Part shown: in pieces, positions 24,577 through 34,331 of the stretch | How positions within the stretch are numbered: the stretch's first letter is position 1 | Layout of the letters: each line of letters begins with the position of its first letter | Virus record (IMG/VR): IMGVR_UViG_3300032236_001478 | Span: 17,624-81,623 of that record | Direction: 5' to 3' (one strand) | Length of the DNA: 64,000 nt | DNA from: a virus | Notes under the pieces: model-generated | Seen by the model: only the letters and a program-made list of their open reading frames with translations | Databases searched by the model: none | What the model was told of the DNA's origin: nothing | Position numbers and translations under genes: made by a program

Positions 24577-25315
24577 CTTCGTTTTCTAGTTCGCTCTTAA
24601 TATCGTCTAAGCTTAAACCATGATTTTTCATTGTGTTTTTCAATGAAAATAATTGTCTTTTTATTATTGGATGGATAACTTTAGCTTCTTCAGTCTCTTT
24701 AGTTACAATATCGTTATCCTTTGCTTTTTTCTTTTTTAGAAGATTGTCGATGTATTCTTCCATGAAGTTTAATGGGTTTTCAACTAATCTTACCATATCA
24801 TCTGGTAATTTCTCTTCATAACCTAATGCGCCCATTCTTTCCTTTGCTTCTTCATCAGATAACCCTAAATCTTTAGTGAAATGACGATATGCTTCATCAT
24901 AATCAGCATCTTGCATAATTGTTTCATCAGCACCTAATGTTTTGCTCATGTCACTTTCAGCCCAATATCTTAAAGATGTGTGAGTACCATGAACACCATG
25001 AGTTCCCATAGAACCAGCAGCGGTTTTAACAACCATATCTGTGGTCCAATCATCTGTAACACCTTTTGTGTTGAAATCAGTTGGGAACGAACTTGTTGCT
25101 ATATTACCGTTTTTGTCAACTATTTCATCAACCTCTTCTTCTTTTTCTACTTTGTCAGGTATTTTTTCGTAATCTGTCTTATCAGAAAACTCTTTAGCCC
25201 ATTTAGCCCATTTCTTACCTTTTTTACCTCCCTTACCTGCTTGCGCGTAGAAATAGCGTTGTTGTGCTTTTGATGCGAATTTTTCCTCAATCACCTGTTT
25301 TATAAAATTATTCAT
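24569..25315 (-). CDS. Hypothetical protein with SKAQQ motif, head of accessory unit
   Basis: 248 aa. The N-terminus FASKAQQRYFYAQAG plus a basic GKGGKKGKKWAKWAKEFSD stretch resembles a motif found in many phage proteins, often linked to virion assembly. The C-terminus is acidic. The gene starts the - strand run to 22074 behind a TATTTATA box. It faces a divergent appendage gene. Confidence 0.68.
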   Translation of the reverse strand: MNNFIKQVIEEKFASKAQQRYFYAQAGKGGKKGKKWAKWAKEFSDKTDYEKIPDKVEKEEEVDEIVDKNGNIATSSFPTDFNTKGVTDDWTTDMVVKTAAGSMGTHGVHGTHTSLRYWAESDMSKTLGADETIMQDADYDEAYRHFTKDLGLSDEEAKERMGALGYEEKLPDDMVRLVENPLNFMEEYIDNLLKKKKAKDNDIVTKETEEAKVIHPIIKRQLFSLKNTMKNHGLSLDDIKSELENEDE

Positions 25316-25330
25316 TCAAATAGACTTTTA

Positions 25331-25338
25331 TATAAATA
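25331..25338 (-). promoter_or_regulatory. Late-promoter-like box for accessory unit
   Basis: Reads TATTTATA on the - strand, 15 nt before the ATG at 25315. Part of a divergent pair with the + strand box at 25356. Confidence 0.55.
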
Positions 25339-25355
25339 TCAAATGATACGAAAGA

Positions 25356-25363
25356 TATTTATA
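25356..25363 (+). promoter_or_regulatory. Late-promoter-like box for appendage gene
   Basis: TATTTATA, then GAAAC and the ATG at 25369. Divergent from the box at 25331, so both strands carry the motif in their own sense orientation within 33 bp. Confidence 0.55.
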
Positions 25364-25368
25364 GAAAC

Positions 25369-26514
25369 ATGAATACTCAAAATATTTTAGGATTTTATGG
25401 TTATAAATTGGATTTACAGCTAGATTCTTCGGAATTTTATGACTTTGAGTTGTCAAAAGACGACTATATTGATGGAAGTTTAACGAATATCCTAAGTTAT
25501 GACCCCGTATTATCATCTGATTTCACAAATAATATAGATGTACCATACCAAGTTGGGATTGATCAGAATTCTGATATTAAAAGAAGAAACGAATTAGGAT
25601 GGACAGCAAATTTTGTTTTCAATAGAAACAATTTACCTTGGAGTTCGGGTTCGGTGTTTTATTATTGGGGTATAACTAATGAAACAACAGCATCAAATTA
25701 CTTAGATAATAACTTATCATTCCAATTTACAGATGAGGGTGAAGTATCTTGGTATTCATATCATTATTCTGGATTATGTGATTCAACTTCTGGTTATACA
25801 ACAACATCTTATGTTGCTAGTGGTAAAACAGATACATTATGTTCTAATGGAACAAATGATGATTTTACCATTACTGTAACATTTGAGAGAAATTACACAC
25901 TTACAGAATGTTCATTAGACAATGATGGTGGATGGAATGATATGATTCCTGGTCCGCATGCAGTTCCTTATAGTGATTCTGTGTGGGACGGTCCAACAGC
26001 AAATACTGGTTCTTTCATTGGTCATGCGGATCAAATTGTAACTGGATATACAATGACAACAGGTTCATTGGATTGGTTAACAGGTGCAACACAATACACA
26101 TATGTTGAGGTGTTAAATAAAAAATGGTGGAATTCAAGAAATATGCGTTTAGGTACATTGAAAATATACTTAAATGGTGTAAGAATATATAAATTATTAG
26201 ATTGGGAAGAAATTATTCCATCTCAAAGAAGTTCAATAAACCCTATGATTCAATCTTGGGGTGGCGGTACTTCTGGTTCTCTTAATTTACATGTAGGGGA
26301 TACACAATTTTTGTTGAAAAATATAAAATATTATGATGTTCCTTTGGATTTTGTACAAGTTAAAACATTATATAATCAAATAAAACCTTCGTTTAGTATA
26401 AGTGAATGTAATGAACCTTGTGTTGATAATGTATCAGCATTTTCGGTTGTTGGGTTATTAACTGAAATAAACGAATATATCTACACTGAAGATGGCAATC
26501 TAATAATCTATTAA
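25369..26514 (+). CDS. Putative appendage protein, concanavalin-like fold
   Basis: 381 aa, aromatic and Thr/Ser-rich. The last third (TLKIYLNGVRIYKLLDWEEI, then QFLLKNIKYYDVPLDFVQVKTLYNQI) matches the end of LamG/concanavalin-like domains, where a final strand and helix ('LYN') follow. Such domains bind glycans in phage fibres. First of a run of + strand appendage genes. No catalytic residues recognised. Confidence 0.65.
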   Translation: MNTQNILGFYGYKLDLQLDSSEFYDFELSKDDYIDGSLTNILSYDPVLSSDFTNNIDVPYQVGIDQNSDIKRRNELGWTANFVFNRNNLPWSSGSVFYYWGITNETTASNYLDNNLSFQFTDEGEVSWYSYHYSGLCDSTSGYTTTSYVASGKTDTLCSNGTNDDFTITVTFERNYTLTECSLDNDGGWNDMIPGPHAVPYSDSVWDGPTANTGSFIGHADQIVTGYTMTTGSLDWLTGATQYTYVEVLNKKWWNSRNMRLGTLKIYLNGVRIYKLLDWEEIIPSQRSSINPMIQSWGGGTSGSLNLHVGDTQFLLKNIKYYDVPLDFVQVKTLYNQIKPSFSISECNEPCVDNVSAFSVVGLLTEINEYIYTEDGNLIIY

Positions 26515-26516
26515 AC

Positions 26517-26524
26517 TATTTATA
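26517..26524 (+). promoter_or_regulatory. Late-promoter-like box, 3 nt from start codon
   Basis: TATTTATA immediately followed by TGA and ATG at 26528. The overlapping ATG at 26524 is out of frame. Confidence 0.5.
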
Positions 26525-26527
26525 TGA

Positions 26528-28402
26528 ATGGCAAATAAAAAAATAACCCAATTAGCTAGTGGTTCAGCAAATATACCTTTATCAGGTTCTACCGCAGTAG
26601 TTTATAATGGTACAACTTACCAACAAACAATCTCATCACTTAGACAAAATTTAGTAGATAGTGGTTCTCACCATTTTACTGGAAGTCAATATATTAATGG
26701 TAATTTAATCGTAACTGGTTCAATTATCGCACAGGAATTTATTATTAGTTCATCAGTTTCACACATTACTGTTGAAACAGTAAGTGGTTCGTCAAACTTT
26801 GGTGACACATTTGATGATAATCATAATTTTACTGGATCGGTGAATGTAACTGGTTCGTTAAACGTAAAAGGAAATACTAGATTTTCAAGTCTACTTGTTG
26901 GGACAGCTTCTTTCCAAACAGATAATCCTGAAGTTTTAAGTGTTGCTAATAGTGGAAGTTTCAACGTAGCACATTTTGATGCAAACAATCAATATTATGC
27001 TCAGATAAACTTGAAAAACTGGAATTCTGGTAATAATTCAAGTGGTGATATAGTTGTTACCGCAGATAACGGTAATGAAGGTATACATTATGTTGACCTT
27101 GGTATTAACTCATCAACATATACGGGTGGTTTAGTTGGTGCCGAAAATGATGCTTACTTATTAAATGTTGGTAACGATCTTTACATTGGAACTGTTGGTG
27201 GCGGTTTTCATCCGGGTGATGTTAGAATTTTTACACAAAATAGTTGGCAAGAGCCACAAATTTCAGTTAGTGGATCAGGACAAATAATGTTTAATACTGG
27301 ATCTGTAGCAAACGGATTTGAGTATGAGTTTAGTGGTAGTGTTAAATTAGATAATCAATTGAAAGTTGATGGATCAGTTACAGCTTCTTATTTTGTTGGT
27401 GATGGTAGTCATTTAACTAATTTACCAGTACAAACGACTAATGTAAGTATGTTCTTATCATCTAGTGCGTTTAATACATTCTATACTTCATCTTATTTAG
27501 CATATAGTTCATCACTTAATAGTAGGTTATCAAGTTTAGAGTCATATAGTGATGATGATAGTTATTTTGCTACAACAGGATCAAACACATTTGTTGGAGA
27601 TCAAACTGTTCATGGAATAATTTACAATAACAATATTCATAATATTGATACAGACTTAAACATTATAGCTGAAAATTTCAACAATATTGGTTTATGGGCT
27701 GAAGGTGGTACAATAAATGTCACAGGTTCATTATTAGTAAGTGGTTCACAAGTAATACAAAGTGTAAATCCTAATGCAAACTATGTTTCAAAATTTGCTG
27801 GTTATGTTGGGGGGGCTAAAATGGCAATTGGTGTTAGCTCTGACCCTAATTTTGGTGTAACTAATGACATATTAAATGGAGATGAAAATGGTTACTCACC
27901 ATACACAATTACTGCCGAATCTATCACAATAAACGCGCCATCAACATTTAATGCAAATATAGATACAAATGGTAATAGTATACGAACAAATGGTGGTGAT
28001 ATAAGAGGTAATAATTTTAGAGTTGATAATATTCTTACTTTAGGTGCAACAAGTGAAAGATTTACAGTTACAGATGGTGCTAGTGTTCCAAACGCTCAAC
28101 CACCAGAATTTGATTATACATATTGTGCCATAGCATATGTTAGTAACTATATAAACGCTATTGATATTAAATTAATTAATGTTCCTGAAGACAGTAATAG
28201 AGCTTTAGGTTTTACGGTAATACTTGATGAAACAACAAATAAAGAAATTAACTCATTTGTTATCAATAATGAAGTACAAAGTATATTATGGTTTGGTGGT
28301 AGTCAACCTGATACTATTCCGAATGTATTTAATATATTTTCATTTAGTATGTTAAGAATAAGTGGTACTTGGAAAGTATTTGGTCAATTAACAACATTCT
28401 AA
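26528..28402 (+). CDS. Tail-fibre-like protein
   Basis: 624 aa, Ser/Thr/Gly/Asn-rich. An N-terminal anchor-like segment (KKITQLASGSANI) is followed by repeated GSxNVTGSLxVxGN-type beta repeats (for example at about 98-115 and 395-405), the texture of a trimeric fibre shaft. Residues about 343-362 (TGSNTFVGDQTVHGIIY) recur in the other large fibre-like protein. It is separated by one base from the next gene. The receptor-binding end cannot be placed. No chaperone gene is obvious beside it. Confidence 0.75.
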   Translation: MANKKITQLASGSANIPLSGSTAVVYNGTTYQQTISSLRQNLVDSGSHHFTGSQYINGNLIVTGSIIAQEFIISSSVSHITVETVSGSSNFGDTFDDNHNFTGSVNVTGSLNVKGNTRFSSLLVGTASFQTDNPEVLSVANSGSFNVAHFDANNQYYAQINLKNWNSGNNSSGDIVVTADNGNEGIHYVDLGINSSTYTGGLVGAENDAYLLNVGNDLYIGTVGGGFHPGDVRIFTQNSWQEPQISVSGSGQIMFNTGSVANGFEYEFSGSVKLDNQLKVDGSVTASYFVGDGSHLTNLPVQTTNVSMFLSSSAFNTFYTSSYLAYSSSLNSRLSSLESYSDDDSYFATTGSNTFVGDQTVHGIIYNNNIHNIDTDLNIIAENFNNIGLWAEGGTINVTGSLLVSGSQVIQSVNPNANYVSKFAGYVGGAKMAIGVSSDPNFGVTNDILNGDENGYSPYTITAESITINAPSTFNANIDTNGNSIRTNGGDIRGNNFRVDNILTLGATSERFTVTDGASVPNAQPPEFDYTYCAIAYVSNYINAIDIKLINVPEDSNRALGFTVILDETTNKEINSFVINNEVQSILWFGGSQPDTIPNVFNIFSFSMLRISGTWKVFGQLTTF

Positions 28403-28403
28403 T

Positions 28404-29084
28404 ATGCCAATAAAATCATTGTTTTCTAATAGATTTAAACCAGTAGGCGGTGGTATTGTGCCAGCGCCTGAAGAAGGTTTTTTATCTGCTGAAGATGGTA
28501 CATCATTACAAAACGAAAATGAAGCGTATCTTGATATTGATGGCCAAATAACTGGACAGACAATAACACCTACACCAACACCGACCCTAACATCAACACC
28601 AACAGCAACGACTACCCCTACTCCGACATCAACAAGCACACCTACGCCAACACCTACTTCAACAAGTGGTGGTGTTAGTTCGGGTAGCTATTATTTCTAT
28701 TATTCAACTGAAGGAATATTAAACGTAGGTCCGCCATTAACAAATGGTAATGCAATATTTAGAAATTTAACAAATAATACACAGGTATTTGACCCTAATT
28801 TTAGTAGTGGTACTGGTGAATTATATTTTTGTACAAAAGATAGTAACGGAACATCGTATAACACACAATTCAGTAATCTACAAACAAGTGGTGGAACAAT
28901 AACAATAAGACAAGGAAGTAATAGTGCAACTTTTACTGCCGCAACAGGTGGTCAATTTGCTTATAATCCTGGAGGAGGTGGTGGAAATGGTTTTTTACTA
29001 ATACGTAGTGGTCAAATTATAACTCAAACACAAACCTGTTCTAAGTTTAATGCTACTGACCCAATTTCACTAACATTCAGTTAA
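28404..29084 (+). CDS. Fibre-cluster protein with Thr-Pro repeat linker
   Basis: 226 aa. A short N-terminal domain, then a Thr/Pro/Ser repeat linker (about 55-87), then a beta-rich C-terminal domain ending in a Gly run (PGGGGGNGF). The layout suggests a structural protein with two small domains on a flexible stalk. Starts one base after the preceding stop, so co-translated. No family recognised. Confidence 0.68.
   Translation: MPIKSLFSNRFKPVGGGIVPAPEEGFLSAEDGTSLQNENEAYLDIDGQITGQTITPTPTPTLTSTPTATTTPTPTSTSTPTPTPTSTSGGVSSGSYYFYYSTEGILNVGPPLTNGNAIFRNLTNNTQVFDPNFSSGTGELYFCTKDSNGTSYNTQFSNLQTSGGTITIRQGSNSATFTAATGGQFAYNPGGGGGNGFLLIRSGQIITQTQTCSKFNATDPISLTFS
28568..28668 (+). repeat. Thr-Pro codon repeat
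   Basis: Imperfect repetition of ACA/ACT-CCA/CCT codons coding the Thr-Pro linker of the 226-aa protein. Codons vary, so selection may act on the protein rather than slippage alone. Confidence 0.6.
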
Positions 29085-29101
29085 AATAAAAGACAAAACA
29101 A

Positions 29102-29109
29102 TATTTATA
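29102..29109 (+). promoter_or_regulatory. Late-promoter-like box
   Basis: TATTTATA, 7 nt before the ATG at 29117, in the gap after the 226-aa protein gene. Confidence 0.5.
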
Positions 29110-29116
29110 ATATAAG

Positions 29117-30961
29117 ATGGCAAAAAGTAAAATATCACAATTACCACAATATACAGGAGATACGACAGGTGTTTATCTTTTGATGGATAATGCAAATCAA
29201 ACACAAACATTTAAAGTTCTTAAAGAAGATATTATAACAAATATAACTTTACCAACTGGGTTAGTATCAAGTAGTAATCAAATTTCATATACTGGATTAA
29301 CAAACATACCAAATGGTATAATATCAGGTAGTTCACAAGTATTAAATGGTAGTGGTATTATTTCTAGTTCAACACAATTAACAGCGTCAATGGATGTTAG
29401 ATATCTAAATGTAACTGGCGAAAATGTTGTTTCTTCTTCATCACAAATATCTTATACTGGAATTACTAACGTACCTTCAGGAATTGTTAGTGGATCTGCA
29501 CAATCAACAACTTGGGGTTATTTAACAACATCGTCATTTAATACTGTTTCTGGTTCATTAGATAGCAGATTAGATGCCGTAGAGTTATTAAGTTCATCAC
29601 TTACTGTTGCGGCTAATAGCACAACAAAAATATTAGATAGTGTTTCATATACTAACGCAAGTTCATGGACAGCAACCTATGCAGGTAATGGTGGGTCAGT
29701 TAAGGTTGAAGCTAATTTTACAGCATACGCAAGTTCAACAGGCGGTAAAACAATGACTTTATATCGAGATGGTGTTGCAGTTGATACTGGATATTTTTAT
29801 TTTAATACTGCAAATGTTCATGCAACAATGCCAACATTATATTATATTGGAACAAATGAAATAGGTTCACACACTTATAGCATTGGTGTTAATTCAGGTG
29901 TATTGATAGATCCTCAAGATTACGCATCAATTATTGTAACTGAAGTATTCAATGCTTTGATTACTGGAAGTTTAAATTATGTACAAGTTTTAGGAGATAG
30001 AAGAGCAGGTATAACTTCATCGGGAACCGCAATTATTAGTGGTAGTATAACAACTAAAGGTAATCCAATACAAATAATTGTCACAGGTGATGCGAATCCA
30101 ATAGGTGCATCTGGTTGGGCAAGATTACAACTTTATAGAAATAGTACACCTATTGGAAATATAGTACAGGCAGAAAATGGTTCGAATTTAAACATACCAT
30201 ACTGTTTAAATATTATAGATAATCCAGGTGCTGGGACTTATACTTATTACATGAAAACTGGTACTATGAGTGGTACTATAGATTTTGGGGAAGCTAGTGG
30301 TCCAACTTTGACAATGATTGAATTAGGTTCTATTGCACAAATGGCTAGTCTTGGATATGCAATAACAGGATCAAATACATTTAATGGAGATCAAACAATC
30401 ACAGGACAAATAAATGTAGGTACAAGTAGTGGTAATGAAGGTGGACAGATAAACTTAGCGTTAGCTCAAACAAACCAAACGTTAACTGGAAGTGTCAATA
30501 TTGATGTATATCAAAATAGACTTAGATTTTGGGAAGGTGGCGGAAATGCTAGAGGTGTAAGTATTGATTTAAGTAAAGCGCCTAATAGTGTTAATGCGGA
30601 TTTATTATGGAAAATGAGTGGTATTGTAAATGCTGGAACATTTGTAACTTTGGATAATATAAAGGCGACAGTGACAACAAGTGGTAATCGTGGTTTAAGT
30701 TTAGCAACTGTATCGGGAACGGTCACAGGATATGTTTCAGGTCAATATCAAGTAATGACAGGTGGAGGTGGTGCTGGTGCAAGCAGTACAAGTTTATCAA
30801 CAAGCGCAACTACTTCATTGTTTAGTTGGAATTTTACTAGTGAAGGTGATACTGCTACGTACATTTTAAGAGATAACACAAATAATAGAGTTTATAGAAT
30901 TATTATGATAATTGGTGGTGCATACAACAATAACTTTATTTCAATAGAAAGATTATACTAA
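29117..30961 (+). CDS. Tail-fibre-like protein, second copy type
   Basis: 614 aa. N-terminus MAKSKISQLPQYTGD resembles that of the other fibre protein and may be the shared anchor. Two early repeats (ISYTGLTNIPNGIISGSSQ and ISYTGITNVPSGIVSGSAQ, about 55-125) and the shared TGSNTFNGDQTITGQI segment (about 418-433) follow. Middle region has two jelly-roll-like repeats. The C-terminus (MTGGGGAGASSTS) is Gly-rich. Followed after one base by the BppU-like gene. Confidence 0.75.
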   Translation: MAKSKISQLPQYTGDTTGVYLLMDNANQTQTFKVLKEDIITNITLPTGLVSSSNQISYTGLTNIPNGIISGSSQVLNGSGIISSSTQLTASMDVRYLNVTGENVVSSSSQISYTGITNVPSGIVSGSAQSTTWGYLTTSSFNTVSGSLDSRLDAVELLSSSLTVAANSTTKILDSVSYTNASSWTATYAGNGGSVKVEANFTAYASSTGGKTMTLYRDGVAVDTGYFYFNTANVHATMPTLYYIGTNEIGSHTYSIGVNSGVLIDPQDYASIIVTEVFNALITGSLNYVQVLGDRRAGITSSGTAIISGSITTKGNPIQIIVTGDANPIGASGWARLQLYRNSTPIGNIVQAENGSNLNIPYCLNIIDNPGAGTYTYYMKTGTMSGTIDFGEASGPTLTMIELGSIAQMASLGYAITGSNTFNGDQTITGQINVGTSSGNEGGQINLALAQTNQTLTGSVNIDVYQNRLRFWEGGGNARGVSIDLSKAPNSVNADLLWKMSGIVNAGTFVTLDNIKATVTTSGNRGLSLATVSGTVTGYVSGQYQVMTGGGGAGASSTSLSTSATTSLFSWNFTSEGDTATYILRDNTNNRVYRIIMIIGGAYNNNFISIERLY

Positions 30962-30962
30962 T

Positions 30963-31331
30963 ATGGAGTTTTTTATAAGACAAGGTTCAAATGAACCAAT
31001 TTTAAAATTAAAGCTTATCGATGATGGTAAGAATGATTTATCATCTTTTAATGATAGGTTAGAAAATAGTGTAATTACCTTCGAAATGTCCGATATTGTT
31101 ACAGAAGCACCACAAGTATTAAATGGTCAATGCCTTCTTACTAATAAAATACAATTATATAATCAAACAACACCAGAATATTATATAACTTACAGATTTT
31201 CAAGCGATGATACATCTGTAAAAGGAAAATATGAAGGGATTATTACAATACAATTTTTAGATACAAACTCAAATCCAACGACTAAATTGATTCTACCGAT
31301 TAATGAAAAATTATACATTAATGTGGTGTAA
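30963..31331 (+). CDS. BppU-N-like baseplate/fibre attachment protein
   Basis: 122 aa. MEFFIRQGSNEPILKLKLIDDGKNDLSSF and a late SVKGKYEGIITIQFLD strand are the pattern of the N-terminal domain of BppU-type baseplate upper proteins, which anchor receptor-binding proteins. It immediately follows the fibre-like gene and ends the appendage run. A connector between fibre and baseplate is inferred. Only the N-terminal-type domain is present. Confidence 0.65.
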   Translation: MEFFIRQGSNEPILKLKLIDDGKNDLSSFNDRLENSVITFEMSDIVTEAPQVLNGQCLLTNKIQLYNQTTPEYYITYRFSSDDTSVKGKYEGIITIQFLDTNSNPTTKLILPINEKLYINVV

Positions 31332-31332
31332 T

Positions 31333-31363
31333 TTGTTTTTTTAAGTTTTTTTTTATATATTAG
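31333..31363 (+). promoter_or_regulatory. Host-type promoter before DNA polymerase
   Basis: TTG at 31333-31335 and TATATTAG at 31356-31363, with 20 nt between them, resembling the Bacteroidota -33/-7 arrangement (one mismatch from TAnnTTTG). No TATTTATA box precedes this gene. Predicts a leader of about 55 nt. Confidence 0.45.
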
Positions 31364-31424
31364 TTACGTTAAAGGCAAATTACAATTTATTGTAAGCTAA
31401 TGTGTCACCATATAAAATAAAAAA

Positions 31425-34331
31425 ATGAAAGAGGTCATCTCTCAAGAAGTCATTGAAGATTTCTTAAACGGCTCAGATCCTGAGCAGTATATCGTCAATT
31501 TAGAGTACGATTACAGATCCAATACAATTTACAAAATTATTCAAGATCCTGAGAAAGGTAAAATTGTAACACAAGATACTTTTACACCATTCTTATGGGT
31601 TGGTGATTTAGTTGGTCTTAATTTCTATAACAATAGAAAGAGTGAACAAAAAAGAAAAATGACCGAGCATGGCATTTTAATTGAAAGACTTGAGACACAT
31701 GGTAATGAAAGGCTTGAAGCTGGATTATGTTACATGGTAAAAAGTTTAAAGTCATATACAAACCTCATATCTTTTTTCAAAGAAGGTGGTTTAGATCCAT
31801 GGGGAGAAAAACATAAAAAGTATTTTCAAATACTATCTCCGGTTGAACAATATCTTGTACAAAAAAAGAAAAGATTATTTAAGGGAATTGAAGAATATGA
31901 TGATGTTCACAGACTTGTATTCGATATTGAGACCACGGGTTTAGATCCATTGGTCGACAAAATAATTTTGATAGGTTTAAAAGATAATAAAGGTTTTTCT
32001 AAAACACTAGATGCGTTTGGTGACGAAGGTGAAAAACAATGTATTGAAGATTTCTTTTTATTAGTAAAAGAATTAAAACCAACAATATTAGCAGGTTATA
32101 ACTCAGCTGCGTTTGACTTTCCATTTATTATAAAAAGGGCTGAAATATTAGGTATTGATGTTTCTAGTTTAACAAAAGTATTAAATCCAAAAGAAGGTCT
32201 CAAGCAAAGAGAAGCAATGCTAAAATTAGCAAATGAAGTTGAACCTTATAATCAATTTATGATATGGGGGGTTAGTATTATTGATATTGCTCATGCGGTT
32301 AGACGTGCACAGGCAATTAATTCTGAAATCAAATCATGGGGATTAAAATATATCACAAAATATCTAGAGAAAGAGAAACCTAATCGTGTCTATGTTGATG
32401 GCGCATTTATTTCTAAAATTTATTTAGAGAATGAAAGTTATTATGCTAATCCAAAAACAGGAAATTATAAATTAATTGGAGAACCTGGAACTGAAGGTTT
32501 ACTTGAAAAGTATCCAGGTAAGTTTGAAATATGGACAGGTAGAAAAATTGTGGAACAATATCTAGATGATGACTTATATGAAACTATGGTTGTAGATGAT
32601 AGTTTCTCACAATCAACATTCTTATTATCAAAAGTAATTCCAACAACATATGAACGTGTAGCTACTATGGGTACTGCAACACTTTGGAAAATGGTTATGT
32701 CAGCTTGGAGTTATGAACATAATTTAGCAATACCGGCACGAGATGAAAAAAGAGCAATTACAGGTGGATTATCTAGATTGTTAAACGTTGGTTATGCGAA
32801 AAATATTGTTAAGTTTGACTATGCTTCTCTATACCCATCTATTCAATTAGTATATGATGTATTTCCAGAATGCGATGTGATGGGGGTGCAAAAATCAATG
32901 TTAAAATACTTTCGAAATATTCGTATTAAATATAAAAGATTAACTGGTGAATATAAAACATCTAATCCTGCATTATCTGAAATGTATGATAGAAAACAGT
33001 TACCAATTAAGATTTTTATTAACGCATACTTTGGATCATTATCTGCACCACACGTATTTCCTTGGGGTGATATGAATATGGGTGAAACAATTACATGTGT
33101 TGGTAGACAATGTTTGAGAATGATGATTATGTTTTTCCAAAAGAAAGGATATAAACCTCTTGTGATGGATACGGATGGTGTTAACTTTGAAACTCCTGAT
33201 GATATTGATTCACATGTTTATATTGGTAAAGGTTTAAATGAATTATCAATAGAAGGTAAAGAATACATAGGAATAGAAGCTGACACTGCTGAATTCAATG
33301 ATTTATTTATGCGAAATGAAATGGGTTTGGATATTGATTATACCGCGCCTGCTTGTATTAACATATCTAGAAAAAACTACATCATCAAATTGATGAAGAA
33401 AGGTAAAGAAAAGATTAAGTTAACGGGTAATACTATTAAATCAAAAAAATTACAACAATATGTTGTAGATTTCTTAGATGATGGTTTAAAGTATTTGTTA
33501 AATGGTGACGGTCATACTTTTTTAGAATTGTATTATGAAACAATAGAAAAACTTTATAATAAAGAAATACCTTTAGCAAAGATTGCAAATAAATCTCGTG
33601 TTAAACAAAGTATTAATGATTATAAAAAACACACTAAGAAAGTAACAAAGTCTGGTTCACTTATGGCAAGACAAGCACATATGGAACTTGTTTTACAAAA
33701 TGATTATCCAGCAACGTTAGGTGAAACAATTTATTATGTAAACAATGGTGTGAAAAAATCTAGTGGCGATGTTCAAAAAATAACAAAACCAACTAAAAAA
33801 CAACAAGAAGAATACACAACTAAACATGGTAAGTTAATGCCTAATGATTATATTGAGATTAACTGTTACATGATACCTGAAAAAGAAATTGTTAATAACC
33901 CAGAATTAAAAGGTGACTATAACGTAGCGAGATACATTAGTATTTTTAATAAAAGAATTGAACCACTTTTAGTTGTATTCAAACCTGAAATAAGAGATGA
34001 CATTTTAATTGAGGCACCAGAAGAAAGACAATATTTTACTAAAACACAATGTGATTTAGTTTCTGGATTTCCATTAAAAGAAGATGGGCAAGATAAAATA
34101 GAAGAGGTGATGACACTATCTGATAGTGAAGTAATCTTTTGGAATAGAGTTAACAGAGATCCATTCTTCATGTATGTTGATAACACAATTGAATTAGTTG
34201 ATCAATATTGGGTTGAACATAATAGAAAAGTTGTTGCTTTTCAAGTTCAAAGTATCAAGAATAATGAAGATGAAGAAATCATAGAAAATAATGCACATGA
34301 TTTTGCTTATCATGCAACATCAGGCGATTAA
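31425..34331 (+). CDS. 43: DNA polymerase, family B (T4 gp43-like)
   Basis: 968 aa replicative polymerase with 3'-5' exonuclease. Exonuclease motif I FDIETTG at 166-172. Polymerase motif A DYASLYPS at 465-472, motif B K(529)IFINAYFG and motif C DTDG at 582-585. Length is close to T4 gp43 (898 aa) with insertions. Motif C ends in Gly where many B-family enzymes have Ser (DTDS). The 3' end overlaps the convergent neck-like gene by four bases. Preceded by a host-type promoter, consistent with early or middle expression. Confidence 0.95.
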   Translation: MKEVISQEVIEDFLNGSDPEQYIVNLEYDYRSNTIYKIIQDPEKGKIVTQDTFTPFLWVGDLVGLNFYNNRKSEQKRKMTEHGILIERLETHGNERLEAGLCYMVKSLKSYTNLISFFKEGGLDPWGEKHKKYFQILSPVEQYLVQKKKRLFKGIEEYDDVHRLVFDIETTGLDPLVDKIILIGLKDNKGFSKTLDAFGDEGEKQCIEDFFLLVKELKPTILAGYNSAAFDFPFIIKRAEILGIDVSSLTKVLNPKEGLKQREAMLKLANEVEPYNQFMIWGVSIIDIAHAVRRAQAINSEIKSWGLKYITKYLEKEKPNRVYVDGAFISKIYLENESYYANPKTGNYKLIGEPGTEGLLEKYPGKFEIWTGRKIVEQYLDDDLYETMVVDDSFSQSTFLLSKVIPTTYERVATMGTATLWKMVMSAWSYEHNLAIPARDEKRAITGGLSRLLNVGYAKNIVKFDYASLYPSIQLVYDVFPECDVMGVQKSMLKYFRNIRIKYKRLTGEYKTSNPALSEMYDRKQLPIKIFINAYFGSLSAPHVFPWGDMNMGETITCVGRQCLRMMIMFFQKKGYKPLVMDTDGVNFETPDDIDSHVYIGKGLNELSIEGKEYIGIEADTAEFNDLFMRNEMGLDIDYTAPACINISRKNYIIKLMKKGKEKIKLTGNTIKSKKLQQYVVDFLDDGLKYLLNGDGHTFLELYYETIEKLYNKEIPLAKIANKSRVKQSINDYKKHTKKVTKSGSLMARQAHMELVLQNDYPATLGETIYYVNNGVKKSSGDVQKITKPTKKQQEEYTTKHGKLMPNDYIEINCYMIPEKEIVNNPELKGDYNVARYISIFNKRIEPLLVVFKPEIRDDILIEAPEERQYFTKTQCDLVSGFPLKEDGQDKIEEVMTLSDSEVIFWNRVNRDPFFMYVDNTIELVDQYWVEHNRKVVAFQVQSIKNNEDEEIIENNAHDFAYHATSGD

